A DNA stretch of 64,000 nucleotides from Haladaptatus litoreus (GTDB lineage: Archaea; Halobacteriota; Halobacteria; Halobacteriales; Haladaptataceae): positions 1,736,001 to 1,800,000 of the forward strand of contig NZ_FTNO01000001.1 in assembly GCF_900156425.1 (NCBI RefSeq), read 5' to 3'. Positions 17,311 through 26,275 of the stretch are shown here, one piece after another; positions within the stretch are counted from its first letter, which is position 1, and the number at the start of each line of letters is the position of its first letter. The notes under the pieces are model-generated. The model did no database searches and was not told the DNA's origin. It saw only the letters and a list, made by a program, of their open reading frames with translations. Position numbers and translations under genes: made by a program.

Positions 17311-17645
17311 TTCCCGACTCCAAACGAAGCCCTCACTCCCTCCGGTCGCTCGCCCTTCATCCACCAGGAACCGCCTCCGCCACCGCAGTCTCCCCACTCC
17401 TCCCCGCCAGCGCGGGTTTGGGCTCGTGCCTCACGATCGTTCGTCACTCGCCGAACGCGCTGGCGCACCCTTTCGGCTGGGTAATCAAGCTCTGTGGCGC
17501 GCGCTGGCAAGCCGTCGAGGAGTGTACCTCCGAGAAGGCGAGCGAAAGCGTGCGAGGGATGACTGAAACGAGCGACAGCGAGTAAGGGAATCGGTTGGGG
17601 AGGGTGTGGCTGTCGTGGTGATGTGGCGGTTATTTGGAGTCGTGA
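17311..17645. repeat. Palindromic repeat element, copy C (rearranged left arm)
   Basis: The right arm GGAATCGGTTGGGGAGGGTGTGGCTGTCG...TGGAGTCGTGA ends at 17645 and matches copies A, B and D. The left arm begins CCGACTCCAAACGAAGC at about 17313 and is interrupted by about 45 bp (CCCTCACTCCCTCCGGTCGC..) before GAACCGCCTCCGCC. The central TGTGGCGCGCGCTGG is at about 17491. A second partial left end, CAACTCCAAACGAAGCGCTC, lies at about 17251-17271, so the left side has a local duplication. The stretch 17157-17250 and 17646-17800 otherwise shows no gene. Confidence 0.65.
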
Positions 17646-17891
17646 GTACCTAGCACGACCCCGACAAAACCACGGGCTAGCGTGAATCTCACGAAATCAT
17701 GAAGCCGTACCATTCTCGAAAAACCATCAGACCAAACAGTGCCTCCAAAGCCACCAATTCCACATCAGAGAACTCTCTACTGAACTAGTTCACGTCGCAG
17801 AAGGTTTTTGCGAGAGCCTGTTTATTGGCCCGTTTGAGGTTTTTGCGAGGGAAGAGCGCTCCGATGCGGTCTTCCTGCACTCTGTTATGAG

Positions 17892-17976
17892 TGCGAGGGA
17901 AGGGATTTGAACCCTTGGACCTCTACAGGAGCGGATCTTGAGTCCGCCGCCGTTGGCCGAGCTTGGCTACCCTCGC
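17892..17976 (-). tRNA. tRNA-Leu (anticodon CAA)
   Basis: An 85-nt class II tRNA on the minus strand. The acceptor stem pairs GCGAGGG (17970-17976 complement) with CCCTCGC (17893-17899 complement), with discriminator A. A D-arm with GG, an anticodon stem GCGGA/TCCGC around loop CTCAAGA (anticodon CAA, reading UUG), a variable arm CTCCTGTAGAGG, and a T-arm with GGTTCAAATCC complete it. No intron is seen and CCA is not encoded. Confidence 0.96.
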
Positions 17977-18001
17977 ACGCAGTTTTTACTCCACGCTGGG
18001 T

Positions 18002-18011
18002 GACTTAAAAC
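18002..18011 (-). promoter_or_regulatory. tRNA-Leu promoter (TATA box)
   Basis: GTTTTAAGTC read on the minus strand, about 27-35 nt upstream of the mature tRNA 5' end. This is the usual haloarchaeal TTTTAAG stable-RNA box. A near-identical TTTAAGTCA precedes the ncRNA candidate at 33470. Confidence 0.55.
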
Positions 18012-18092
18012 GTTCCGAATCTGAACCCGGAGCGCCGAATCCGACACACAGAAAACGACACTCCTTTTCCATCGCACCACACCTCTCACAGC

Positions 18093-18899
18093 ATGACCGA
18101 TGCGAACGCGCGACTCGAACTCGCAGAACGCGCCGCCACCGCGGGAAGTGAAATAGCCGCTGAAGGTTTCCGGAACAACATCGCAGTGGAGACGAAATCG
18201 AACAAAACCGACGTGGTGACGGAGGCAGACCGCCAGAGCCAACGCCGGGTTATCGAGGTCATTCACGACGAATACCCCGACGACGCAATCGTCGGCGAGG
18301 AGGACGACGAACTGAAAGAAGTCCCGGCGGAGGGCGACGTGTGGATAATCGACCCAATCGACGGCACGAACAACTTCGTCCGCGGGATTCCGATTTGGAC
18401 GACTAGCGTGGCCGCAGTCCGTGACGGCGAGGCGATTGCTGCCGCAAACGTCTGCCCCGCGCTCGGGGACGTCTACACCGCCGACTCGGAAGGGACGTAT
18501 CTGAACGGCGAACGAGTGACCGTCAGTGACCGCACCGACCCAGAGACGTTTACGGTCTGCCCGACGATTTGGTGGGATTTCGACCGCCGGGACGAGTACG
18601 CCGCGACGGTCCGTGGAATCCTCGAACGATTCGGTGACATGCGCCGATTCGGGTGTGCGCAAATCGTCCTCGGGATGGTCGCCAGCGGCGCACTAGATGG
18701 AACGGTTACGAACGTCGTTCCGAATCCGTGGGACACCGTCGCGGGCGTCCACATGGTTCGACAGGCGGGCGGGCAGGTGACCGACATTCACGGCGAACCG
18801 TGGACGACCGAGAGCAGAGGGCTGGTGGCGTCCAACGGCGAGGCACACGACGAGGTGCTGGCCGCGGCCCGTGAGGCCGAAGCGCATTGGGGAAAGTAG
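18093..18899 (+). CDS. Inositol monophosphatase/fructose-1,6-bisphosphatase family protein
   Basis: 268 aa of the Li-sensitive, Mg-dependent phosphatase superfamily. Motifs are KSNKTDVVTEADRQSQ, VGEEDDE (first Mg ligand E-E), WIIDPIDGTNNFVRGIP (D-P-I-D-G-T metal site) and NPWDTVAGVHMVRQAGGQVTD. Archaeal members often hydrolyse both inositol-1-phosphate and fructose-1,6-bisphosphate. It is monocistronic, divergent from the tRNA-Leu gene. Start at ATG 18093 gives a complete N-terminal helix. Confidence 0.9.
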   Translation: MTDANARLELAERAATAGSEIAAEGFRNNIAVETKSNKTDVVTEADRQSQRRVIEVIHDEYPDDAIVGEEDDELKEVPAEGDVWIIDPIDGTNNFVRGIPIWTTSVAAVRDGEAIAAANVCPALGDVYTADSEGTYLNGERVTVSDRTDPETFTVCPTIWWDFDRRDEYAATVRGILERFGDMRRFGCAQIVLGMVASGALDGTVTNVVPNPWDTVAGVHMVRQAGGQVTDIHGEPWTTESRGLVASNGEAHDEVLAAAREAEAHWGK

Positions 18900-18986
18900 G
18901 AGGGTAATCACGCACAGTTCGGAATACTGCAACCGGACTCCGGCGAGTGGTACAGATATTTATCATTGGGGCATTTCGGTAGCGAT

Positions 18987-19454
18987 ATGAACCTGGATGA
19001 TACGGACCGCGCGATTCTCAAAGCACTCCAGAACGACGCACGAACTCCGTTCAGCGAAATCGCCCGCCAAATCGACATGTCCAGTGCGACAGTTCACGAC
19101 CGAGTCAACCGGATGGAAGAAGCAGGTGTAATCACGGGCTATCACGCGAACGTAAACCCGAAAGAAATCTCGCTCGGCATCTCCGCGTTCATCGGCCTTC
19201 GCGTCGAACAAGGCCGAGAAAAAGACACTCTGAAAAAGCTCGAAAACATCGACGGGATTCAGGAAGTGCATCTCACGACGGGGTCGTGGGACGTGATGGC
19301 GCGCGTGTACGCGGAAAATGCAGACAGCCTCCGCGAGCTGATGTTCGACAGAATCGCCCAGATGGACGGGTTTTCGCGTTCCCAGACGATGGTCGTCCTC
19401 GGGTCGCCGTTCGAAAGCGAAGAACTGCCGCTCGATATCGACAACGAAGAGTAA
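18987..19454 (+). CDS. Lrp/AsnC family transcriptional regulator
   Basis: 155 aa from [49 protein letters not shown], an N-terminal winged HTH with the AsnC signature. The C-terminal AsnC_trans_reg/RAM domain ([51 protein letters not shown]) follows. TATA-like AGATATTTATC about 26-34 nt upstream suggests a leaderless transcript. The ligand is unknown; haloarchaeal relatives sense amino acids. A TTG codon 21 nt upstream in frame is less likely to be the start. Confidence 0.92.
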   Translation: MNLDDTDRAILKALQNDARTPFSEIARQIDMSSATVHDRVNRMEEAGVITGYHANVNPKEISLGISAFIGLRVEQGREKDTLKKLENIDGIQEVHLTTGSWDVMARVYAENADSLRELMFDRIAQMDGFSRSQTMVVLGSPFESEELPLDIDNEE

Positions 19455-19497
19455 CGATACCGGAACTGTAAAACCCACTCGCTCCGGTTCGTGCGAT

Positions 19498-20631
19498 ATG
19501 GACACCGCAAGCGAAGGAATCGACAACGAACGAACGTGGGCGGGTGCCGTCGCCGCCGCCATCGTCGCACTGGTCGGTGGTGCGCTCGCGTTCCCGAAAC
19601 AGGTGTACGACGGCTTTATTTGGCACTATTTCTGGGGGCCGGTGGTTGCCGACGCCAAAAACGCACCGTGTGCAGTTCGTGAAGGTGGAACGACGAGATT
19701 CGTCTCCGACGCCGGAACCTGCGCCACACTTCCGGAACCGGTCGCAGAACCCGGCTACACCCTCGTCTCCGAAATCGGCTACGCGGTGACGCTCATCATC
19801 GCACTGGTCGGACTCGTGTTCCTCCTCCGACGACTCGGCATCGGACGGGACAAGAGTCTCTTCTATGCCCTGTTCCCCTTCATGCTGTTCGGCGGGGCAC
19901 TCCGAGTCGTCGAAGACGCCGACAACGCGCTCCAACAGGTCGGCGGCGGTGCGATTCCGTTCCCGTGGAACACGCTCATCATCAGCCCGATAATCTACTT
20001 CACCGTCTTCGCCATCACGCTCCTCGCCGTCGTCGTGAGCGTCACGGCGGCCCGCAGGGGAATCCTCGGCGGGTACGAGTACTCCCTTGCCGGAATCGGG
20101 ACACTAGCACTTGCAGCCACGATTGGCTACCTGTTCTATCTCACCGTCACGACCGAAGCGGTCGGCTTCTATCCGCAAATCCTCGTCGTCGTCCTCGTCG
20201 GTGCAACCGTAGTCACCGCGCTTACGTGGATGGCAATCGAGCGATTCGAACCCGGCATCAACGCCGGAACCGGGGCTATCGGCGCGGTCGTCATCTGGGG
20301 CCACGCCGTTGACGGCGTGGCCAACGTCGCCGTCCTCGATTGGGCGCTGGAACTCGGCCTTGCGGGCGAGTACACCGCGAAACACCCGGTCAATCAGGGA
20401 ATCGTGGACATCACGTCGTCAGTCCTCCCGAGTTCGATAACGTCAGTTATCGGCACCGCGTGGCCGTTTTTGCTCGTGAAAATCGTCGCGGCAGTCGCCG
20501 TCGTCTGGGTGTTCGACGAGCAGATCTTCGAAGAAAGTCCGCGCTACGCGATTCTCTTGCTCATTGCGATTCTGGCGGTCGGTCTGGGTCCCGGTACGCG
20601 CGACATGCTCCGGGCGGCGTTCGGAATCTAA
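19498..20631 (+). CDS. DUF63 family integral membrane protein
   Basis: 377 aa, about 8-9 membrane helices. The family blocks are visible: [36 protein letters not shown] and [24 protein letters not shown], the latter resembling the conserved GHxxDGxxT/N motif of archaeal DUF63 proteins. A non-membrane loop ([14 protein letters not shown]...[13 protein letters not shown]) carries two cysteines. The role is unknown; DUF63 is nearly universal in Euryarchaeota. Its stop overlaps the stop of the convergent zinc-ribbon gene by 3-4 nt. Confidence 0.85.
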   Translation: MDTASEGIDNERTWAGAVAAAIVALVGGALAFPKQVYDGFIWHYFWGPVVADAKNAPCAVREGGTTRFVSDAGTCATLPEPVAEPGYTLVSEIGYAVTLIIALVGLVFLLRRLGIGRDKSLFYALFPFMLFGGALRVVEDADNALQQVGGGAIPFPWNTLIISPIIYFTVFAITLLAVVVSVTAARRGILGGYEYSLAGIGTLALAATIGYLFYLTVTTEAVGFYPQILVVVLVGATVVTALTWMAIERFEPGINAGTGAIGAVVIWGHAVDGVANVAVLDWALELGLAGEYTAKHPVNQGIVDITSSVLPSSITSVIGTAWPFLLVKIVAAVAVVWVFDEQIFEESPRYAILLLIAILAVGLGPGTRDMLRAAFGI

Positions 20632-20798
20632 CGAAGTCGTTCGAGCGTCGATTCCGGGAAGTACTGGTCGCCGCAGTTCCCACACGCCGCGACATCGACC
20701 GACCCGACGTTGCGGAATCCCAGTCGGTCTACTGAAACGCTCTTTTTCGACAAAGATGAACCACACGTCGCGCAGGTCAGGTCGAACTCCGTCGTCAT
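20628..20798 (-). CDS. Small zinc-ribbon protein
   Basis: 56 aa from [16 protein letters not shown]. Two CxxC knuckles, CATCG and CGNCG, flank about 30 residues ([20 protein letters not shown]), consistent with one bound Zn. Such tiny CPxCG-like proteins are common in haloarchaea and mostly uncharacterised. It overlaps the 3' end of the DUF63 gene. A TTG-started extension of 9 codons is possible but not needed. Confidence 0.7.
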   Translation of the reverse strand: MTTEFDLTCATCGSSLSKKSVSVDRLGFRNVGSVDVAACGNCGDQYFPESTLERLR

Positions 20799-20939
20799 AC
20801 TATCACCAAATCCGACGTGTAACACGTTTTATGCATGATTAATAGTTCACCACTACGATAGCTACGACCACATCTAATATAAATCCTGTGTGTTTCGCTA
20901 GCATAGCGCAACTCGTTCGAATCACCGAGAAAGCGAGAA

Positions 20940-22649
20940 CTACGGATACGGATGTGGCTCCCTGTCGAGTTTCGAATCGAATCCGAGTTCCTCCGGCACG
21001 GTTCGAGCACGTTCGCCGAAAAAGGACTCCCCGGTAAACAGCGGTTGTGCCTCGGGGGCGAGGACACGTACCGCCTCAAAGCCGAGCGATTCCACGTCTC
21101 GTGTCGTGAGACGAGCACCATAGACATCGAAGGCTTCGCTCGCCCGCGAAACGACAGCCTGTAGTTCGTCGGTTCCTGCGGGTACCGACTTTCCGACGCT
21201 GTCGCTCGGAATCGTCGTTTCCGGCGCGACGAACTCCCGAACCGGTTTCGGGAACTCCGCGTAGTGGGCAATCGAACCCTCTGCATTCGCGGCTTCCTCC
21301 GGCCCCATCAGTTTCAGTTCCGTCCAATTCTGGAGGGCCTCCGCGAGCGCAGACCGCGCCGCGGAATCCGGGTCGAGGTTCGCACCCGACCCAACCGCGA
21401 ATTTCGGCCATTCATCTTTCCGATGCACTGCTACCGCGACGACAGGGACATCCACGTCTTGGGTCACGAGCAGGGCAGTGACGTCCAAATTCTCCGCGCG
21501 TGCTCGCTTCGTCAGTTCCTCGAATTTCCCGTCTTCGACGTGCAGACCGAGCGGTTCGAACGAGGAGTACCACGCGAGCATGGTCGCATCGCGCTCGACT
21601 ACCTCGTACAACCCGGACAGTAGGGCCTCCGTGGTCGAGTTGCCCAACCCCAACCCCGTCGTTATGGCTGGCTTGAATCGCTCGTTGGGCGGCGGAAAAT
21701 GAACGAACTCCGCTGGGAGATGAACCGGGTTGCCCGTTTCCAAATCTCGCCCCGGAACCCACGCGATTTCGTCGTTCCCCGGTTCCACCCATCCAGCAGG
21801 GCGGACGAACTTCGCGGGCGAAATCGTGTCGTCGAGAACTGACGGCCGAGCCACGCCGAACTCCGATTCGCGGTAAATACCCGCGCAGTAGCGTTCCATC
21901 CCCTCGCCCAACGCCTTCATCAGCGCCTCGTCCCAGTCGCCCGCGACACCTGCTGATTGCTCCGCACACTGCGCGTCGCTGAATCCCGTCGTCTCGCAGC
22001 TGTTCGCCAGATAGTACGGCACCGGAAACGAGGACACCTCGCCGAGCGATTGGACGATTCCGACGCGCTCGTCAAGCGCGATTTCGGCGTGCGAAACCGC
22101 CTCGTCCAGCGTTCGCTCGGTGTGGTCGATACCGAGGGTTCGATTACGGCTCTCGCCACACACGGGACAGTTCGGCACCGGAAGCAGTCGGCGCTCTGCG
22201 TGCGGAATCTCTACGACACCACCGAGAACCGGGGACTGTCCCCCTGCGCGAAGCGTCACCGCTTCACGTCCGGCAAGTGCTCCGGCGAATCGGGCCGTCG
22301 AGGTGTCGATTTTTTGGTCCGTCTCGTCAGTATTCTCCGCGTTTGCCGCGACGCGCGCGCGAAGACACTCGAAACACGCAGTTTCGGGCGCGAAGCCCGA
22401 CACTGCGGCCTCGACATCCGGAGCTGCGTGGCCACCGACGCCACCGAGTTCGACGGCGAGCCATGGCGTTCCGGAACGATTTGCACGCGCAAATCGTTTC
22501 GACCCGACTTCGCCGACGACCACGGCGAAATCCACGTCCGCTACTTCGTCTGCCTCGATTTCGGTAACGGTTCCATCCGTATCGGAAAGCGCAGCGATTA
22601 CGGCGTCGGCCGCGGGGCCGGTTCCGACGACGCCCAGCAGGTTGCTCAT
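20940..22649 (-). CDS. YcaO-domain protein with fused N-terminal partner domain
   Basis: 569 aa from MSNLLGVVGTGPAADAVIAAL. The N-terminal ~170 residues look like the degenerate E1/ocin-ThiF-type partner of azoline cyclodehydratases, with CFECLRARV and CPVCGE, a probable Zn pair. The YcaO domain follows: EALMKALGEGMERYC and TEALLSGLYEVVERDATMLAW supply the Glu/Arg residues of the ATP-Mg site, and ARSALAEALQNW follows. The protein ends REPHPYP, resembling the Pro-rich C-terminus of cyclodehydratase-type YcaOs. It probably phosphorylates a peptide amide (azoline or thioamide chemistry). It lies 86 nt downstream of the TbsP-like gene in the same direction. No precursor peptide or dehydrogenase is evident nearby. 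Confidence 0.82.
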   Translation of the reverse strand: MSNLLGVVGTGPAADAVIAALSDTDGTVTEIEADEVADVDFAVVVGEVGSKRFARANRSGTPWLAVELGGVGGHAAPDVEAAVSGFAPETACFECLRARVAANAENTDETDQKIDTSTARFAGALAGREAVTLRAGGQSPVLGGVVEIPHAERRLLPVPNCPVCGESRNRTLGIDHTERTLDEAVSHAEIALDERVGIVQSLGEVSSFPVPYYLANSCETTGFSDAQCAEQSAGVAGDWDEALMKALGEGMERYCAGIYRESEFGVARPSVLDDTISPAKFVRPAGWVEPGNDEIAWVPGRDLETGNPVHLPAEFVHFPPPNERFKPAITTGLGLGNSTTEALLSGLYEVVERDATMLAWYSSFEPLGLHVEDGKFEELTKRARAENLDVTALLVTQDVDVPVVAVAVHRKDEWPKFAVGSGANLDPDSAARSALAEALQNWTELKLMGPEEAANAEGSIAHYAEFPKPVREFVAPETTIPSDSVGKSVPAGTDELQAVVSRASEAFDVYGARLTTRDVESLGFEAVRVLAPEAQPLFTGESFFGERARTVPEELGFDSKLDREPHPYP

Positions 22650-22735
22650 GCGCGGGACGAGACGGGGAGGTGGCAAAAACGCGACGGATAGCTATCGCTG
22701 GTGACCGTGAAAAATGGAAAAGTTTGCAGTGGGAG

Positions 22736-23560
22736 TTAGTGCAGGATGCCCTGCGCGACGCTTGCGAGCTGGTCGGTGTCCGCCGTCTGAAGCTCGTCGT
22801 TGGCGAGTTTCAGGCGGAGGCGTGGGCGACCGACGTCGATTGGGACTTTCTCCGTGCCGATGAGGCCCATGTCTTCGAGCTTCGTCTTCGTGCGGGAGAA
22901 CGTCGCTTTGCTTGCGATGCCGACGTCCTCGCCCCATTTGCTGATGTCGTAGAGCAGGGCTTCGTTCTTCGCCGCGACGAGGAGGCTGATGGTCACTTCG
23001 TCCAGACCGTCGCCGTCTCCGCGGGCGGTTTCGAGCGAGGAGAGGACGCTGTTGAAGTCGTCTTCCGCCTCGGGGCTGATTTCGTCGCCGAGCGTCTCGC
23101 GGACGCGCGTGATTGGCGGCGTGCGGAGCGAGAAGTCGCTCGCGTCTTCCCAGTGCGACGTGTAAGTGCTGTAAGCCGCGTCAACGAACTCGTCGTCGTC
23201 GGAGGTCAGTCCGCCCACGCGGTCGCCCGCGGTGACGAGTGCGATGACGACATCGTCGGTGACGAGGAGCGAGTTCCCGGAGGAATCGTCCGTCGTGCGG
23301 AGGGTGAGCGCACCCTCGTCGATGAGGTCTGCGGCGTTGCTGGCGATGATGAAGTCTTCCATCACGTTTTTGAGCGTGCCCTCGTCCGCGAGCATGCGCA
23401 TCTCGGGAAGGTCGCCGTCGTATTCGGTTGCGGCGTCGATGAGTTCTTCGATGGCGCTACCGGATGGGTTGACGACAACCATCACTTCTGGGCCTTCGTC
23501 TATGACGGCACGAAGGATTTCGTGGACGCTTTGGTTCAAGAGGTTCGATTTTGTTTCCAT
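22736..23560 (-). CDS. TbsP-like transcriptional regulator
   Basis: 274 aa. METKSNLLNQSVHEILRAVIDEGPEVMVVVNPSGSAIEELIDAATEYDGDLPEMRML begins an Orc/TrmB-unlike alpha/beta domain. The C-terminal part contains a winged-helix-like segment (ISLLVAAKNEALLYDISKWGEDVGIASKATFSRTKTKLEDMGLIGTEKVPIDVGRPRLRLKL). I associate this architecture with the haloarchaeal TbsP family, described as a partner of TrmB in glucose-responsive regulation; this is from memory, without a search. The YcaO gene follows 86 nt downstream and may be co-transcribed. Confidence 0.68.
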   Translation of the reverse strand: METKSNLLNQSVHEILRAVIDEGPEVMVVVNPSGSAIEELIDAATEYDGDLPEMRMLADEGTLKNVMEDFIIASNAADLIDEGALTLRTTDDSSGNSLLVTDDVVIALVTAGDRVGGLTSDDDEFVDAAYSTYTSHWEDASDFSLRTPPITRVRETLGDEISPEAEDDFNSVLSSLETARGDGDGLDEVTISLLVAAKNEALLYDISKWGEDVGIASKATFSRTKTKLEDMGLIGTEKVPIDVGRPRLRLKLANDELQTADTDQLASVAQGILH

Positions 23561-23895
23561 ATTCGGAGGGACGAGATTCGTCTATTTAATTTTAACGCTC
23601 AAAATCGACGGAAATCATAGGTTATGTAGCATGAACAATTAGTCAATGCTGTAATTATAATCGTGTAATTCCAATAATACCACCCTGAAAGCCAGAAACC
23701 CTTCGGAATATTACAACTCTGAGAATCCGTTCGAAGAGAGTCGGAGACGGCGAAAAATTAAATTTTTCATCACGCGCAGGCGTTGCTGAACGACGCTCTT
23801 AGAATAAATACGGAGAGTAATCGCTAATTACCAATTACAGTCCCCATGAACAGTCCGAAAGAATGAAGTGTGGATGTGAAGTATCAACATATGTC
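23561..23895. other. AT-rich gene-free stretch
   Basis: 335 bp between the start of the TbsP-like gene and the small peptide gene. It is visibly richer in A/T than its surroundings (for example AAATTAAATTTTTCATC at about 23755) and contains GCGTTGCTGAACGACGCTC at about 23780, which could be a remnant of an insertion-sequence end. I see no gene. Promoters for both flanking divergent genes must lie here. Confidence 0.4.
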
Positions 23896-24033
23896 ATGCG
23901 GGATAAAATTCGAGAGTGGTTTGTTCGGCATCCAAAAGCAATGAACGCGGCTTTCGGGTTGGTGCTGGGGTATACGTATCTTCAAACTGCTGTAGACCCA
24001 CTCGCGGGCGCTGGTTCCAGTGCAGGGCCTTAG
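23896..24033 (+). CDS. 45-aa hydrophobic small protein converging on CHAT gene
   Basis: Encodes MRDKIREWFVRHPKAMNAAF followed by GLVLGYTYLQTAVDPLAGAGSSAGP. A short basic head with an HPKAM motif precedes a single membrane-spanning or amphipathic segment and a Gly/Ser/Ala/Pro tail. I recognise a class of haloarchaeal small proteins with a similar xHPxxxxxxF head and one hydrophobic segment (I believe DUF7503-type), but cannot confirm. Its stop overlaps the CHAT gene stop by 3-4 nt. Size and shape are compatible with a membrane-acting peptide; that role is inference. Confidence 0.62.
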   Translation: MRDKIREWFVRHPKAMNAAFGLVLGYTYLQTAVDPLAGAGSSAGP

Positions 24034-26168
24034 TACTGAGTTATTTGGTCAAGAAGTTGACTTTCCTCCGACCAATACAGTTCTGCATCGTACAGAATAG
24101 GCATTTCAGCTCGTTTGAGAAACGAACGAAGTTCATTCGCGGTTAAAACGAAACTAGATTCATTTTCGTGTAGGTTTGATTCATTATTATTTTCAATATA
24201 CGGTTGATATATACCGCCGATCATCGATACCGAGAGCGAATTGAATGTAATACGGAATTTTTCTCCAAGTCGCTCAACATTCCCTAAAAACGGCATACAG
24301 TTATCGGACTGGGTTAAAATGTGCGTTCCATCGCCGACAACGGCATAATCCTTGTTCATCATGATACGCCGTCGCGCAAGTTGAAGCGCGTCTTGGATGC
24401 TGAACCCATTTATCAGAAGCCGAGCGAACGACACGCCAACTTTCGCCGCCTGCTTGTTCAGCACCTTGTTGAACGTAACCGCGCCCGCGACACTCCCCTT
24501 CTTGATGAGTTCCATCCCTTCGTAGTACGACCCGCAGGCATTGAGGAAGAACGTCTGCACCTTGCTCTCCTCGATATCTTCGACCGAGAGATTGCCGTCC
24601 GGGCATCGAAGTCCGTCTTCTTCGCAATGACCGATGTAGTGGACGTAGTCACACGGCGTCTCCAACAACTCGGCGAGTTCGTCGCGGGTCAAATTCTCGT
24701 GAATGGTGACCTCGATGGGAAGGTCTTCCGCGCGGTCGAGATAGATGTCGGCAGCGTCTTCGTGTTCGTCGCCCATCTCCTCGTCGTTCAGCACTAACTC
24801 CACTTCGATGTCGTCGCTGTCGCGGTCTAAATACGCGAACCGATTTTCGTAGGCGCTCGGGTCGGCTTTGAACACGTCGATGGGGACGCCCTCGGCGAGC
24901 CAGCCGTGAACCCGGCCGCGGTGCAGTGTCGGGTTGATTCGCTCGACCGAGGTGACCTCTTCCGCGCGCATCGCTCGATACGACCCGCCGCCAGCAGTTG
25001 CGCGCTGGGTAACGTTCAGTTCGCTCGATTCGTTCACCTCGCTCGGCGCGTTGCGGTAGAAGTCGCCGAGCGAGGCGTCCAACAGTTCGTTCCGGTTGAG
25101 ATTCGACGAATTGGGAAGGTAGATGAGACTGAGGTTCGCAAGCAGGTATGGAAGCGTCGAGATGTTCTCGACCGACGGTTCGACGTACATCGACAGATGC
25201 CAATCCGGCAGTTCGTCGTCGATTCGCCCGAACTCACAGAGGTCGTAGGCGACGAGCTGTTCGGCGGGCGTCGATTTATAAATCGTCTCTGAATCCAGCT
25301 CGAGCTCGTCCAGAAGCGACATCTCCGCGAGATTCCAGTGATACGGCCCGGCGTTTCGGACGAGGCAGTCGATGAAAAACACCTGCCGGAGCATCTCCGC
25401 GACTTCGTGTTGATAATCCGGAAGCGGACTGAACGTGTATGTGAAGTTGACCGAAGGTGCCCGGAGAACCGGTGTGGGCCGGTTTTCGACGATGACGTCC
25501 GCTTGCAGGTAATACGCAAGCGGCGCGGTGACGAACAGGGTCCCGAAATCGTCTGGAACGCGCATTTCGATTCCGGCGTCTTTTTTGGTTTTCCGAACCG
25601 GTTCGGGTATTCGAAGTTCGTTGCCCACTTCGAACCGTGGCGGATGGCCCCGAAGCGTCGGAAATGACCGGTCTGCCCCGGTTACTTTGTGCGATGAGGA
25701 GGCGTACGAAATCGCCGTCGCCAATCCCTCTGTCGTCGGCGGAACGGTTATCGTATCGACTGGGATTTCGTGATGGCTTCTGAACCCAAGCGTCACCGGA
25801 ATCCTATCGTGGAAAGAGACAATTAACGCATCGAAATCGGACGTTTTCCGAATCGTCGCGGGACCGGAAAACCGGAGATACGTCTTTACGTTCCCGTGAA
25901 TGTTCGCTAAATATTCTCCCTCGGGTAGCTCAAGTAGCTCAGTATCGCTTCCGTGATGGTGTCGCTCGTCCGATTCGACGTCGATAATCGTCACCAAATT
26001 CGGAGGAAATCGGAGTTCTGAGGCGTATCCGGCGGCGGTTTCGTCGATAGGTCTCTCGATGTCGCACCCCCGCCCGCCACTCTGCCAGTCGGGCGCACCT
26101 ACCGAAATCTCGGTTTTCGTCCGGTCGAACGCCCGAAGGCCGGTATCCGTTTCCTCCCACTCAATCAT
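24030..26168 (-). CDS. CHAT-domain (caspase-like) protease
   Basis: 712 aa. The C-terminal CHAT domain (about 430-690) has the dyad His514 in VHYIGHCEEDGLRCPDG and Cys545 in TFFLNACGSYYEGMELIKKG; the following SVAGAVTFNKVLNKQAAKVGVSFARLLINGFSIQDALQLAR is typical for CHAT. The first ~430 residues form a haloarchaeal-specific region (SELRFPPNLVTIIDVE.., TVPPTTEGLATAISYASSSHKV) with no recognised domain. CHAT proteases (separase/caspase clan CD) act in gasdermin-type and CRISPR-type (Craspase) abortive defence elsewhere. Here no gasdermin or sensor gene is adjacent, only the convergent 45-aa peptide gene. It is monocistronic. Confidence 0.85.
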   Translation of the reverse strand: MIEWEETDTGLRAFDRTKTEISVGAPDWQSGGRGCDIERPIDETAAGYASELRFPPNLVTIIDVESDERHHHGSDTELLELPEGEYLANIHGNVKTYLRFSGPATIRKTSDFDALIVSFHDRIPVTLGFRSHHEIPVDTITVPPTTEGLATAISYASSSHKVTGADRSFPTLRGHPPRFEVGNELRIPEPVRKTKKDAGIEMRVPDDFGTLFVTAPLAYYLQADVIVENRPTPVLRAPSVNFTYTFSPLPDYQHEVAEMLRQVFFIDCLVRNAGPYHWNLAEMSLLDELELDSETIYKSTPAEQLVAYDLCEFGRIDDELPDWHLSMYVEPSVENISTLPYLLANLSLIYLPNSSNLNRNELLDASLGDFYRNAPSEVNESSELNVTQRATAGGGSYRAMRAEEVTSVERINPTLHRGRVHGWLAEGVPIDVFKADPSAYENRFAYLDRDSDDIEVELVLNDEEMGDEHEDAADIYLDRAEDLPIEVTIHENLTRDELAELLETPCDYVHYIGHCEEDGLRCPDGNLSVEDIEESKVQTFFLNACGSYYEGMELIKKGSVAGAVTFNKVLNKQAAKVGVSFARLLINGFSIQDALQLARRRIMMNKDYAVVGDGTHILTQSDNCMPFLGNVERLGEKFRITFNSLSVSMIGGIYQPYIENNNESNLHENESSFVLTANELRSFLKRAEMPILYDAELYWSEESQLLDQITQY

Positions 26169-26275
26169 ACCGGTAATAGAATCGTTATCTCACTGTTAGT
26201 TTATATTTCTGTCGGGGATTCGTCCCCTACTCAGCGAAAGGTAAACTTATACGCCGTCGTGTCGCGGGATTGCAC

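Noticed and set aside
23770..23830. Possible IS terminus (GCGTTGCTGAACGACGCTC)
   Set aside because: No transposase, inverted repeat or target duplication could be found near it.
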